From: Pseudomonas antarctica
Lineage (GTDB): Bacteria > Pseudomonadota > Gammaproteobacteria > Pseudomonadales > Pseudomonadaceae
DNA: 64,000 nucleotides
Reading direction: 5' to 3'
Assembly: GCF_900624995.1 (NCBI RefSeq)
Contig: NZ_UYXQ01000005.1
Span: forward strand, 154,491-218,490
A program made the position numbers and the translations under genes. Of the stretch, positions 8,932 to 19,249 are shown in pieces (within the stretch, counting starts at the first letter, position 1; each line of letters opens with the position of its first letter). The notes under the pieces were generated by a model. That model ran no database searches and had not been told where the DNA came from. It saw nothing but the letters and a program-made list of their open reading frames with translations.

Positions 8932-10128
8932 TCAGGCGTATTGCGCTGCCGCATAACCCGAAGCCCACGCCCACTGAAAATTGAACCCGCCCAAGTGACC
9001 GGTCACATCCAGCACTTCGCCGATAAAGTACAAGCCCGGGCTTTTCAGCGATTCCATGGTCTTGGAGGACACTTCACGCGTATCCACGCCACCCAACGTC
9101 ACTTCGGCTGTGCGATAGCCTTCTGTGCCCGCCGGTACCAGTTGCCAGCTGCCGAGCTTTTGCGCGATATCGGCGATTTCGGCGTGGGTGTACTGCTTCA
9201 TCGGCTTTGACACAAACCAGGTTTCAGCCAGCAGGTTGGCCATCTTCTTGGTGAAGATCTCACCCAGCAGGGTTTTCAACTCGCTGTTGGGGCGCTCGAC
9301 CTGTTGCTGTTGCAGCCAGGTCTGCGCGTCGTGGTCGGGCAGCAGGTTGATTTCTACGGTGTCGCCGGTTTCCCAGTACGAGGAGATCTGCAAAATCGCC
9401 GGCCCGCTCAGGCCACGGTGGGTAAACAGAATGTTCTCGCGAAAACTCTGGTCATTGCAGCTGACCAGGCAGTCCACTGAGGTGCCGGACAGTTCGCCAC
9501 ACAGGTCCTTGAGCTGGTCGGTGATGGTGAACGGCACCAATCCTGCGCGGGTCGGTAGCAATTCATGACCGAACTGCTTGGCCACTTGATAACCAAACCC
9601 GGTAGCGCCCAAGGTCGGAATCGACAGGCCGCCCGTGGCGATTACCAGGGATTCGCAGTGCAGCTCACCCAGCGTGGTTTGCAACTGATAACCGGTTTCC
9701 AGCTTGGCAATCTCCTGGACCGATGTTTCCAAGTGCATGCTCACGCCGACTTGAATGCATTCATCCAGCAGCATGCCGAGGATGTCGCTGGACTTGTTAT
9801 CGCAGAACAGCTGGCCGAGCTTCTTCTCGTGGTACGGCACGCCGTGCTTGGCCACCAGCCCGATGAAGTCCCACTGGGTGTAGCGCGCCAAGGCGGACTT
9901 GCAGAAGTGCGCGTTGTGCGAGAGGAAGTTGGCAGGCTCGGTGTACATATTGGTGAAATTGCAGCGGCCACCGCCGGACATCAGGATCTTTTTGCCGGCC
10001 TTGTTCGCGTGGTCGATCAACATCACCTTGCGCCCACGCCCGGCGGCGGTCAGCGCGCACATCAAACCTGCGGCGCCGGCGCCAATGATCACAACTTCGG
10101 TCGAGCGCAAAACGGTGTCCTCATACAA
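8932..10128 (-). CDS. HI0933/BaiN-type NAD(P)/FAD oxidoreductase
   Basis: The product is 398 aa, typical for the HI0933 (BaiN/RdsA) flavoprotein family. Residues 10-40 hold the FAD Rossmann motif GAGAAGLMCALTAAGRG, and GKKILMSGGGRCNFTN follows as the family signature. The C-terminal FIGEVLDVTGHLGGFNFQWAWASG closes the FAD site. These cytosolic enzymes are widespread and mostly uncharacterised. It is a monocistronic gene between yccS and dbpA, with a REP pair upstream. Confidence 0.87.
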   Translation of the reverse strand: MYEDTVLRSTEVVIIGAGAAGLMCALTAAGRGRKVMLIDHANKAGKKILMSGGGRCNFTNMYTEPANFLSHNAHFCKSALARYTQWDFIGLVAKHGVPYHEKKLGQLFCDNKSSDILGMLLDECIQVGVSMHLETSVQEIAKLETGYQLQTTLGELHCESLVIATGGLSIPTLGATGFGYQVAKQFGHELLPTRAGLVPFTITDQLKDLCGELSGTSVDCLVSCNDQSFRENILFTHRGLSGPAILQISSYWETGDTVEINLLPDHDAQTWLQQQQVERPNSELKTLLGEIFTKKMANLLAETWFVSKPMKQYTHAEIADIAQKLGSWQLVPAGTEGYRTAEVTLGGVDTREVSSKTMESLKSPGLYFIGEVLDVTGHLGGFNFQWAWASGYAAAQYA

Positions 10129-10149
10129 ATTCTGAATTGGAATACAGTT

Positions 10150-10245
10150 AAATGTGGGAGCGGGCTTGCTCGCGAATGCGGTCTGTCAGCCACCGAATAG
10201 GCTGACTGATCCACCGCATTCGCGAGCAAGCCCGCTCCCACATTT
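10150..10245. repeat. REP pair (inverted)
   Basis: Near-perfect inverted pair of the TGTGGGAGCGGGCTTGCTCG type, about 30 bases apart, between the BaiN-like gene and dbpA. Confidence 0.95.
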
Positions 10246-10269
10246 AGATCTCTGTATAGCTTGAGATCT

Positions 10270-11655
<1,386 letters not shown>

Positions 11656-11737
11656 GGGACTGGCTCTGCAAAACAAAATGTCGCGCAGTGTACCAGTCCC
11701 GTGGGAATTTCCCTGCAAGTTCTAGACGAGAAGCCTG

Positions 11738-13165
11738 TTAATGCTCGATGTCGTGCTCGCGGCTGACCACGCGTTTGCCGTCGGTAGGCGACAGTTGCAA
11801 GAAGATCGCCGCCGCCAGCATGGCCATAATGCCCACGGTGAGGAAGGTCAGCTGGAACGCGCCGAGCACGCTTTCCACGCCATCGTTACCCGTTTCGGCG
11901 GTAAAGCCGCCGAGCAACGCACCGGCGCAGGCTACGCCAAGGCTCAGGGACAATTGCGCCACCACCGAGAGCAAACTGTTGCCGCTGCTGGCCTGGGCGT
12001 CGTCGAGGTCGATCAGGGTGACGGTGTTCATCGCGGTGAACTGCAAGGAGTTGATCGCCCCCAGTACTGCCAGCATCCCCAGTAGAAGGGGATAAGGCGT
12101 CTGTTCGCTGACCAGGCCCATGCTTGCCAGCATCATGCCCAGCGCCAACGTGTTGCCGGTCAGCACGATGCGGTATCCCAAACGCTCGATCAACGGCCGG
12201 GCGATGGACTTGGCAAACATCGCTGCCGCCGCCAGCGGTAGCATGCTCATCCCGGCTTCCGACGGCGAGTAACCCAATGCCACTTGCAACAGCAGCGGTA
12301 CCAGGAACGGCAGGGCGCCGCTGCCCAGTCGCGCAAACAGGTTGCCGAGGATGCCCACGGCAAAGGTGCGGGTCTTGAACAGCACTGGCGAGAACAGCGG
12401 GTTATCGATATTCCCGGCGCGCAGCCAATACGCCGCCAGGCACGCCAGCCCGCCGAACAGCAGCAACATCACGCGCAAATGCGGCAGGTGCAGTTCGCCC
12501 AGGCCTTCCATGGCGATGGTGATCAGCACCATCGCTGCGCCGAACAGTAGAAAACCCAGGCTGTCGAAACGCGTGCGCTCGCTGCCGCGCAGGTCGGGAA
12601 TCAGTTTCCACACGGCGTAGCAACCAACCATGCCCACCGGCAGGTTGATCAGGAAGATCCAGTGCCAAGTCAGGTATTGCACCATCCAGCCGCCCAGGGT
12701 GGGGCCGAGCAACGGGCCAAGCAGGCCGGGGATGGTAATGAAGCCCATGATCCGCACCAGTTCGGAGCGCGGGTAGGCGCGTAGCACGACGAGCCGCCCG
12801 ACCGGCAGCATCAGCGCGCCGCCCAAGCCCTGGATCACCCGCGCGCCCACCAGCATGGTCAAGCTGCTCGACAGTGCGCACAGCAGCGAACCAATGCTGA
12901 ACAGCATGATTGCGCCGAAGAAGATTTTTTTGGTGCCGAAGCGGTCGGCGATCCAGCCCGAGGCCGGGATCAGCAAGGCGACGGTGAGCATGTAGGCAAT
13001 CACCACCCCTTGCATGCGCAGCGGGTTTTCCGCGAGGTCCCGGGCCATGGCCGGCAGTGCTGTGTTGAGAATCGTCCCATCCAGCGACTGCATGAAAAAG
13101 GCAATCGCCACCACCCAAGGGAGCCAGCGAGCGGTCTTGGCATCGAGAGGGGCGCGGTTGGGCAT
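11738..13165 (-). CDS. mdtD: DHA2-family MFS drug/surfactant exporter (MdtD-like)
   Basis: The product is 475 aa with about 14 membrane helices, as in the EmrB/QacA (DHA2) branch. The motif after helix 2 is GWIADRFGTKK (motif A), and LLGPLLGPTLGGWM is the helix-5 motif C of proton antiporters. It should export hydrophobic compounds across the inner membrane. AAAGG stands just before the ATG. The gene begins only 36 bases after rhlA on the same strand, so the two are probably co-transcribed; this suggests, but does not show, export of rhlA products. The sequence resembles proteins annotated MdtD; that name does not define a substrate. Confidence 0.85.
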   Translation of the reverse strand: MPNRAPLDAKTARWLPWVVAIAFFMQSLDGTILNTALPAMARDLAENPLRMQGVVIAYMLTVALLIPASGWIADRFGTKKIFFGAIMLFSIGSLLCALSSSLTMLVGARVIQGLGGALMLPVGRLVVLRAYPRSELVRIMGFITIPGLLGPLLGPTLGGWMVQYLTWHWIFLINLPVGMVGCYAVWKLIPDLRGSERTRFDSLGFLLFGAAMVLITIAMEGLGELHLPHLRVMLLLFGGLACLAAYWLRAGNIDNPLFSPVLFKTRTFAVGILGNLFARLGSGALPFLVPLLLQVALGYSPSEAGMSMLPLAAAAMFAKSIARPLIERLGYRIVLTGNTLALGMMLASMGLVSEQTPYPLLLGMLAVLGAINSLQFTAMNTVTLIDLDDAQASSGNSLLSVVAQLSLSLGVACAGALLGGFTAETGNDGVESVLGAFQLTFLTVGIMAMLAAAIFLQLSPTDGKRVVSREHDIEH

Positions 13166-13201
13166 GAGCTACCTTTTTGTTAGCAGGCTATGTGTCGGCA
13201 A

Positions 13202-14104
13202 TTATGCGCCATCCATTGCTCCTTTTCCCACTGGCTGTTCGTCTAAATCTGACAATGCCGCGTGCTCTCCGACGAGGAAATCCAACAGCGCTCGGTGCAC
13301 CGCCAACGCCGCCTCGCGGGACTCAAGGTCAAGCAAGTGGCCGGTGTGTTCAGCGACGGCGAAGCTGCTACGGCCTACGTATTTTTTGAACAGTTGGGCC
13401 TCGCCTGCCGGGGTGTACTCATCCAACGCGCCGTTGAGGAAATGCACTGGTGTTTCAATCTGCGTGAGCGCCGGCAGGTAGTTGCCATCGCCCAGGCCCA
13501 GCACTTGGTGGATATGAAAGCGTGCCTGGCGGTACTCGGTGGTGGCCATGCTCGACAGGTGCCGGTGGTTATTGCGCTTGAGGCGGGGCGAGAGGTATTT
13601 GCCAACCGTCTCGTTGAGCAAATGGCCAACCGCGGACTTGTCATCGGCCTCGATCAGCACGCGTACGCGCTCCACGTATTCGAGCATGGCTTGGTTGAGG
13701 TTGGGCGCCAGGGCCATCACCACCGAGCTTTCGATGGAGGGCGGGTTGTGGGCCAAGGTCAGCAGTGTGGAGATGCCGCCCCAGGAGGCCGACACCAAAT
13801 GGTTGACTTCGAAGCGCTCCACCAGGGCGCGCAGGATTTGCACCTCATCGTCTTTGGTGACCAGGTCAAGGTCGGTGTTGTGCGCACGCGAATAGCCAGA
13901 GAAGGGCAGGTCGAACAGCAGCACATTGAAGTGTTCCGCCAGGCATTTGCTGGTGCGGGCGAAGGAGCGGGTGGTGGACAGCGCGCCGTTGACCATCAGC
14001 ACTGTTTTTTTTTCCGGATGCTCTTGTGAATGCTTACCTAGCTGCTCTACGTGCACGTTGTAGTGCTTGTAAAGCTTTTCAATGACAAAACTTCCATGGT
14101 CCAT
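13202..14104 (-). CDS. rhlA: RhlA-like 3-(3-hydroxyalkanoyloxy)alkanoate synthase
   Basis: The product is 300 aa, an alpha/beta hydrolase very like RhlA of P. aeruginosa: [60 protein letters not shown] and TGHLLDLES all have near-identical counterparts there. The nucleophile Ser is in SASWGG, with Asp in NGALDEYT and His in TGHLLDLE. RhlA joins two beta-hydroxyacyl units taken from fatty-acid metabolism into HAA, the lipid part of rhamnolipids. No rhlB or rhlC is adjacent, so this locus alone would give HAA surfactant. PhaG is the closest alternative, but the FDLP and SASWGGIS stretches fit RhlA better. It heads a likely operon with the DHA2 exporter. Confidence 0.87.
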   Translation of the reverse strand: MDHGSFVIEKLYKHYNVHVEQLGKHSQEHPEKKTVLMVNGALSTTRSFARTSKCLAEHFNVLLFDLPFSGYSRAHNTDLDLVTKDDEVQILRALVERFEVNHLVSASWGGISTLLTLAHNPPSIESSVVMALAPNLNQAMLEYVERVRVLIEADDKSAVGHLLNETVGKYLSPRLKRNNHRHLSSMATTEYRQARFHIHQVLGLGDGNYLPALTQIETPVHFLNGALDEYTPAGEAQLFKKYVGRSSFAVAEHTGHLLDLESREAALAVHRALLDFLVGEHAALSDLDEQPVGKGAMDGA

Positions 14105-14145
14105 GTCAACGCTCCAGCTTGCCCAATCCAGGCAAGGTCATGCAT

Positions 14146-14161
14146 CACGTGCGAGCACGTG
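14146..14161. promoter_or_regulatory. 16-bp inverted repeat in the rhlA leader
   Basis: CACGTGCGAGCACGTG has 7-base arms around GA. It lies between the predicted rhlA promoter (14188-14216) and the start codon at 14104, where a repressor could block transcription. I do not recognise the binding protein. It does not match the las/rhl box pattern as I know it. Confidence 0.45.
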
Positions 14162-14187
14162 GGGTTGGTGGCGGGATGCCACTAACC

Positions 14188-14216
14188 GTTATAACGAGGT
14201 TTTTTGCGGGCGACAA
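14188..14216 (-). promoter_or_regulatory. Sigma-70-type promoter for rhlA
   Basis: On the minus strand TTGTCG (14216-14211), 17 bases and TATAAC (14193-14188) match the -35 and -10 consensus well. It points at rhlA, about 85 bases upstream of its ATG. Confidence 0.55.
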
Positions 14217-14297
14217 CCGGCCGTACGGGGAGAAGTGTGAGATGAGATTTTGCGGTAGGAAGGGGTGAAGAGGGGGGTCAGAAACGAACATAGAACA

Positions 14298-14385
14298 GTG
14301 TGGGAGCTGGCTGCCCGCGATGGCATCACTGCGGTCCTACTGACACACCGAGGTGTCTGCATCGCAGGCAAGCCAGCTCCCACAT
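14298..14385. repeat. REP pair (inverted)
   Basis: TGTGGGAGCTGGCTGCCCGC faces GCAGGCAAGCCAGCTCCCAC. The left copy lacks two bases (TGGCTGCC for TGGCTTGCC). It lies between rhlA and the PmbA-like gene. Confidence 0.88.
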
Positions 14386-14413
14386 AAGCCAGTTGCCACA
14401 TTGGGTTTTGTGT

Positions 14414-15730
14414 TTACAGGGTGAGGGTCAGGCGTTTTACCAACGCGCCCGGCAACAGATTGGACGCGGTATTGCGCTGGCTGTACGTACTCGCCGACAA
14501 CAACAGCTCCCGCTCAGCGGTCAGCGCTTCAAGCTGCGAACCGAGCAGGCTATAGACGCTGTCATCAAAACGCATGGTGCTCACCGGCGCCTTTATCTCA
14601 CCGTCTTCGACCCAGAACGTGGCGAAGCGCGTCATGCCGGTCAGGCGTGCTGCGGGCAAGTCCGAGTAGTTCAAATACCACAGGTTGCTGATGTACAGCC
14701 CAGTGCCCAATTGTTTGAGGATATCAGCCTGGGCCAGGCTGCCTGCCGCCATCTGCAAGGCGCTGGGCGACTCGTCGCTGCTGGCGCCGTTGGTGCTCAG
14801 GCCGTATTCGGCGGCGCTGCGCGAGTTGATCAACTGGCCGCAGGCCTTGCCCGCGCTGATCAGCGTGACATCACCGCGCGGGTAGCCTTCGGTGGAAAAC
14901 GCCTGGCTCAGCGAGCCGCTGATCTGCTCATCGACTTTTACCAATGGGCTCAACGATTGCTCACCGGCATACAGCTTTTGTAGCGAGCTGCCTTTGCTGG
15001 CGATGGCCTGGGCGGAAAACCCGCCCCAGGTAATGATGCCGATGATTTCTTCCAACGCCGCCGGGGCGAGGTAGGCGCGGTATTGGCCGGGGGCCAGGTT
15101 GTGCAAAGGGCGACCCAGAAATTCCAACTGTTCGCGCACTTGCTGCAAGCGTGCGGCAAACTCGGCGCTGCTCCAGGTGTGCCCGGCGTAGCTGGCTTTG
15201 ACCGCTTCGCCATTGGCGTGGAACAGGCTGAAATCGAAGTTGAAGCTGTTGGCCTGATGCCAGCCAAACGCACCGTCGGAACTGGCGAAACCACGGCTGA
15301 TCGGGCCTGCGGCATAGAAGCCGACCAAGTCCACGCCTACAGCTGCCTGGCTGATGTCTTCCAGCACTTGGGCCAGTTCCGGCAAGGGCCGAAGCTGTTC
15401 GTTGTGGCTTTGCCAGGCGTTGTGATTAAGCAGCAAATACGGATCTGGCGGCAGCAAAGGCAAGGTTTCACGCAATTGTTGCAGGCCATCGGCGAGGCGT
15501 TCGCGATCAAGCTCAGGCTCACCTGCGAGGGTAATGCTGAGATCGGCGTGGCGGCCGTCGTTGATCAGCTTGAGGTTCAGGCTGGCCTGTTTTACGTGCC
15601 CCGCCTGGCGCACTTGCGCGTGATTGAAGCGCACGAACTCGGAGGATTCGTCCGCATAACCCAAGTGAAATTGTTCCTTGTCGGTGACGGCCTGCTTGAG
15701 CCATTGCACCAGTGCCTTAAAGTTGTTCAT
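14414..15730 (-). CDS. TldD/PmbA family protein, PmbA/TldE-like partner
   Basis: The product is 438 aa. It belongs to the TldD/PmbA (peptidase U62) family but lacks the HExxxH metal motif, as TldE/PmbA subunits do. Family features include VDLVGFYAAGPISRGFASSDG and the C-terminal MTRFATFWVEDGEI. In E. coli TldD and TldE form a protease that unfolds and trims peptides. This paralogous pair is distinct from the housekeeping tldD and pmbA genes expected elsewhere. Its ATG overlaps the stop of the preceding TldD-like gene (TGATG), so translation is likely coupled and the two products probably form a complex. Confidence 0.85.
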   Translation of the reverse strand: MNNFKALVQWLKQAVTDKEQFHLGYADESSEFVRFNHAQVRQAGHVKQASLNLKLINDGRHADLSITLAGEPELDRERLADGLQQLRETLPLLPPDPYLLLNHNAWQSHNEQLRPLPELAQVLEDISQAAVGVDLVGFYAAGPISRGFASSDGAFGWHQANSFNFDFSLFHANGEAVKASYAGHTWSSAEFAARLQQVREQLEFLGRPLHNLAPGQYRAYLAPAALEEIIGIITWGGFSAQAIASKGSSLQKLYAGEQSLSPLVKVDEQISGSLSQAFSTEGYPRGDVTLISAGKACGQLINSRSAAEYGLSTNGASSDESPSALQMAAGSLAQADILKQLGTGLYISNLWYLNYSDLPAARLTGMTRFATFWVEDGEIKAPVSTMRFDDSVYSLLGSQLEALTAERELLLSASTYSQRNTASNLLPGALVKRLTLTL

Positions 15731-17172
15731 CAGGCATCTCCCCCAAATACGTCGACATCACTGAATACACACGCAGGTGACGCGTGACCCACGCGGATCA
15801 CTTGGTTAGGTTCGCCTTTGCCGCAGTTCGGCGTGCCCAAGACCTTAAAGGTGCTGGCATCGCCGACGGCGCTGAGCTTGCGCCAGAATTGCGCGGAAAT
15901 GGCGCGGTAGTTGGGGTTTTTGACCACGCCTTTGAGCTCGCCGTTTTCGATCAGTTGGCCCCACTCGCAGCCGAACTGGAATTTATTGCGCGCGTCATCA
16001 ATGGACCAAGAGCGGTTGGTGTTCATCAGGATGCCGTGCTCGATGCCGCTGATCAGCTCGGCCTGGGTTTTGTCGCCGGCCTCGATGTTCAGGTTGGCCA
16101 TGCGGTCAATCGGTGCACGGTTCCAGCTGCACGCGCGGCTGTTGGCGACGCCGCTCAGCCCCGAGCGAAATTGCGACAGCGCACCGCCCAACGGTTTGAG
16201 CAGCAGGCCATCGCGGATCAGGAACTGCTTGGTGGCGCGGGTGCCGTCGTCGTCATGGCTGTAGCTGGCGAGCTGCTCAGGAATGTCGGGGTCGAATGTC
16301 ACGTTGAGCAAGGGCGAGCCGTATTGCAGGTGGCCGAAGTCGCTGGCCTTCACAAAGCTGGTGCCCGCGTAATTGCGCTCATCACCGAGGATGCGGTCCA
16401 GTTCCAGCGGGTGGCCGATGGACTCGTGGATCTGCAGAATCATCTGCTCGGGCATCAGCAGCAGATCACGCGGGCCGTTTGGCGTGTTTGGCGCGAGCAG
16501 CAGTTGCAGGGCTTCGTCGGCGACTTGGCAGGCGGCGCCGGCCAGGCCGAAGCGGTGAATCACGTTCGCACTGCCTTGCTGGCCGAAGTTGGTGCCGCCC
16601 AGTGTACGGGTCTGGCTGTCGTTGCCGTCGAACGCGGTGACGCTCAAGCCTGGGTAGACAAAGCGCTGGGCCTGGCGCAATTCGGCGCCAGCACTGTTGA
16701 GGTAGGTCTGTTCAACCCGTGTGGTGCCCAGGCTAACTTCCCAACTGGCCAGGCGTTCGTCCTTGGGCACGCTGGCGGATTCATCGCCCAGCAGTTGGTA
16801 GCAGTCGCTTAAGGACGGGAAGGGCTGGTCGAGGTCGGGTGAGAGGTAGTCGGCGACGTCGCTGGAGACCTGCTGCGTGTGCAGGTCGAGCAGGGCGTGG
16901 GGCAATATTCGGCGGGCTTGCTGTTCGGCACGCTCAAGGGCGGCTTGCAGGCCAGCAAGGGAAATGTCGTGGGTGGCGGCGTAGGCTTCCACGCCATTGA
17001 GACGCACGGTGAGCATGGCGCCCTCGTCGTGGTTCAGGTAGGGCGGCTCGGCGACGTTCTTGCGTACCGACAGGTATTGGCCGGATTCGCGGACGTAACG
17101 CAGCGAGAAAAATTCAGCAGTGGTGCGCAGGGCACTGAAGTGCTTTTTGAGTGTGGCGTGGTGGTCGAACAT
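15730..17172 (-). CDS. TldD-like metalloprotease subunit
   Basis: The product is 480 aa with the TldD zinc motif HESIGH at about residues 249-254 (HExxxH), in the context ILQIHESIGHPLELDR, and the conserved late cysteine in TPNCGKGEP. It is probably the catalytic subunit of a TldD/TldE-type protease with the gene directly downstream, which it overlaps by one base. No precursor peptide gene is visible within the neighbouring few hundred bases, so the substrate is unknown. It could act in general peptide turnover or mature a peptide encoded elsewhere. Confidence 0.87.
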   Translation of the reverse strand: MFDHHATLKKHFSALRTTAEFFSLRYVRESGQYLSVRKNVAEPPYLNHDEGAMLTVRLNGVEAYAATHDISLAGLQAALERAEQQARRILPHALLDLHTQQVSSDVADYLSPDLDQPFPSLSDCYQLLGDESASVPKDERLASWEVSLGTTRVEQTYLNSAGAELRQAQRFVYPGLSVTAFDGNDSQTRTLGGTNFGQQGSANVIHRFGLAGAACQVADEALQLLLAPNTPNGPRDLLLMPEQMILQIHESIGHPLELDRILGDERNYAGTSFVKASDFGHLQYGSPLLNVTFDPDIPEQLASYSHDDDGTRATKQFLIRDGLLLKPLGGALSQFRSGLSGVANSRACSWNRAPIDRMANLNIEAGDKTQAELISGIEHGILMNTNRSWSIDDARNKFQFGCEWGQLIENGELKGVVKNPNYRAISAQFWRKLSAVGDASTFKVLGTPNCGKGEPNQVIRVGHASPACVFSDVDVFGGDA

Positions 17173-17283
17173 GGGGCCTTCCTTGTGGGCGGCTCATCGC
17201 GGGCAGGCAACAGAGTAGGCCTGGGGCGGGGAGCTGATCAAGGAAAGTGTAGGCGGGGGATTTACAGCGCTTGTTCGGGCCTC

Positions 17284-17359
17284 TTCGGGAGCAAGCCCGC
17301 TCCCACACTTGATCGGGTTAACACGGTCAAAATGTGGGAGCGGGCTTGCTCGCGAATGG
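17284..17359. repeat. REP pair (inverted)
   Basis: AGCAAGCCCGCTCCCACACT and TGTGGGAGCGGGCTTGCTCG lie between the TldD-like gene and betA. The left arm has lost its outer bases (TTCGGGAGC for TTCGCGAGC). Confidence 0.9.
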
Positions 17360-17377
17360 GGCTCCGCGGTGTATCAG

Positions 17378-19081
17378 TTACTGCGCGGTAGGGCCTACTT
17401 CACGCATCGGCTTGCCACGCACCGGCGCATCGCCTGCTACGTAGTAGTCGGCGGTGCTGCGCGGCAGCGGCTGGCGGCCACGGATCTTGTCGGCGATTTT
17501 CTCGGCGATCATGATCGTCGGCGCGTTGAGGTTGCCGGTGGTGATGATCGGCATGATCGACGCATCAACCACACGCAGACCCTGCATGCCATGCACACGG
17601 CCTTCGCCATCCACTACCGCCATTTCGTCGGTGCCCATCTTGCACGAGCAGGACGGGTGGAACGCGGTTTCGGCGTGCTCGCGGATGAACGTGTCGAGTT
17701 GCTCATCGGTTTGCACTTCAATACCCGGGCTGATCTCGCGGCCACGGTATTGGTCCAGTGCCGGCTGCTGCATGATTTCGCGGGTCAGGCGGATGCCGTC
17801 GCGAAACTCCTGCCAGTCTTGCTCGGTGGCCATGTAGTTGAAGAGGATGCTCGGGTAGTCCCGTGGGTTCTTCGACTTCAATTGCACGCGGCCACGGCTT
17901 GGCGAACGCATGGAACCCATGTGCGCCTGGAAACCGTGCTCTTTCACACCGTTGCTGCCGTTGTAGTTAATTGCCACCGGCAGGAAGTGGTACTGAATGT
18001 TCGGCCAATCGAATTCTTCACGGGTACGGATAAAACCGCCCGCTTCGAACTGGTTGCTGGCGCCGATGCCGGTGCCGTTGAACAGCCATTCGGCACCAAT
18101 CGCCGGTTGGTTGTACCAGAGCAGCGACGGGTACAGCGACACTGGCTGGGTGCAGGCGTATTGCAGGTACAACTCAAGGTGGTCCTGCAGGTTCTCGCCG
18201 ACGCCCGGCAGGTCGTGGACCACCGGGATATCGAGGCTTTCCAGCAGTTTGGCCGGGCCCACACCGGAGCGTTGCAGCAGTTGCGGCGAGGCGATTGCGC
18301 CGCTGCACACCAGCACTTCTTTACGCGCACGGGCTTCAACGCGCTCTTCGGCGGCGCCGATCAGGTAGCGCACGCCAACGGCACGCTTGCCTTCGAACAG
18401 CACTTTGTCGGTCAGGGCGTGGGTGACGATGGTCAGGGTCGAACGCTTTTTAGCCGTGTCCAGGTAACCGCGAGCGGTGCTGGCGCGACGGCCTTTAGGC
18501 GTGACGGTACGGTCCATCGGGCCGAAGCCTTCTTGCTGGTAGCCGTTCAAGTCGTCGGTGCGCGGGTAACCGGCTTGTACGCCAGCTTCAACCATCGCGT
18601 GGAACAGCGGGTTGTTGCCGGCTTTAGGCGTGGTCACGCTGACCGGGCCGTCGCCACCGTGGTAGTCGTTGGGGCCGATGTCGCGGGTTTCGGCCTTACG
18701 GAAATACGGCAGGCAGTCGAGGTAGGACCAGTTTTCCAGGCCTGGCAGTTTCGACCAGTTGTCGTAGTCCATCGCGTTGCCACGGATGTAGCACATGCCG
18801 TTGATCAGCGAGGAACCGCCGAGGCCCTTGCCGCGACCGCATTCCATCCGGCGGCCGTCCATATGTGGCTCTGGATCGGTTTCGTAGGCCCAGTTGTAGC
18901 GGCGGCCTTGCAGCGGGAACGCCAGCGCGGCCGGCATTTGGGTACGGAAGTCGAAGCGGTAGTCTGGGCCACCGGCTTCCAGCAGCAAAACGGTGACGCC
19001 TTCGTCTTCGGTCAGACGGGTCGCCAGGGTGTTACCGGCGGAGCCGGCACCCACAATGATGTAATCGTATTCTTGGGACAT
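17378..19081 (-). CDS. betA: Choline dehydrogenase BetA
   Basis: The product is 567 aa, normal for BetA, a GMC-family flavoprotein. The FAD motif [16 protein letters not shown] starts at about residue 8, and GMC signatures [15 protein letters not shown] (about 80-95) and [16 protein letters not shown] (about 260) follow. The C-terminal HPSCSCKMG holds the catalytic His. It oxidises choline to betaine aldehyde, and can continue to glycine betaine, passing electrons to the membrane chain. It is the distal gene of betI-betB-betA on the minus strand, with a REP pair between it and betB. Confidence 0.95.
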   Translation of the reverse strand: MSQEYDYIIVGAGSAGNTLATRLTEDEGVTVLLLEAGGPDYRFDFRTQMPAALAFPLQGRRYNWAYETDPEPHMDGRRMECGRGKGLGGSSLINGMCYIRGNAMDYDNWSKLPGLENWSYLDCLPYFRKAETRDIGPNDYHGGDGPVSVTTPKAGNNPLFHAMVEAGVQAGYPRTDDLNGYQQEGFGPMDRTVTPKGRRASTARGYLDTAKKRSTLTIVTHALTDKVLFEGKRAVGVRYLIGAAEERVEARARKEVLVCSGAIASPQLLQRSGVGPAKLLESLDIPVVHDLPGVGENLQDHLELYLQYACTQPVSLYPSLLWYNQPAIGAEWLFNGTGIGASNQFEAGGFIRTREEFDWPNIQYHFLPVAINYNGSNGVKEHGFQAHMGSMRSPSRGRVQLKSKNPRDYPSILFNYMATEQDWQEFRDGIRLTREIMQQPALDQYRGREISPGIEVQTDEQLDTFIREHAETAFHPSCSCKMGTDEMAVVDGEGRVHGMQGLRVVDASIMPIITTGNLNAPTIMIAEKIADKIRGRQPLPRSTADYYVAGDAPVRGKPMREVGPTAQ

Positions 19082-19129
19082 AATGCGCCCTCTTTGGAGA
19101 TGGTCAGGTCAGGCGAGTGCTTCGCACTC

Positions 19130-19200
19130 ATCGCAGGCAAGCCAGCTCCCACATTTGATCGGGTTCACACGGTCAAAACGTGGGAGCCGGGCTTGTCGAA
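19130..19200. repeat. REP pair inside the bet operon
   Basis: An inverted REP pair sits between betB and betA (GCAGGCAAGCCAGCTCCCAC and GTGGGAGCCGGGCTTG). The second arm is truncated. Such pairs can alter the relative mRNA levels of the genes on each side. Confidence 0.88.
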
Positions 19201-19249
19201 TCGTCGCACCGCCGCGATGGCGGCCTCGCAGGCAATACAACGCTCGGGG

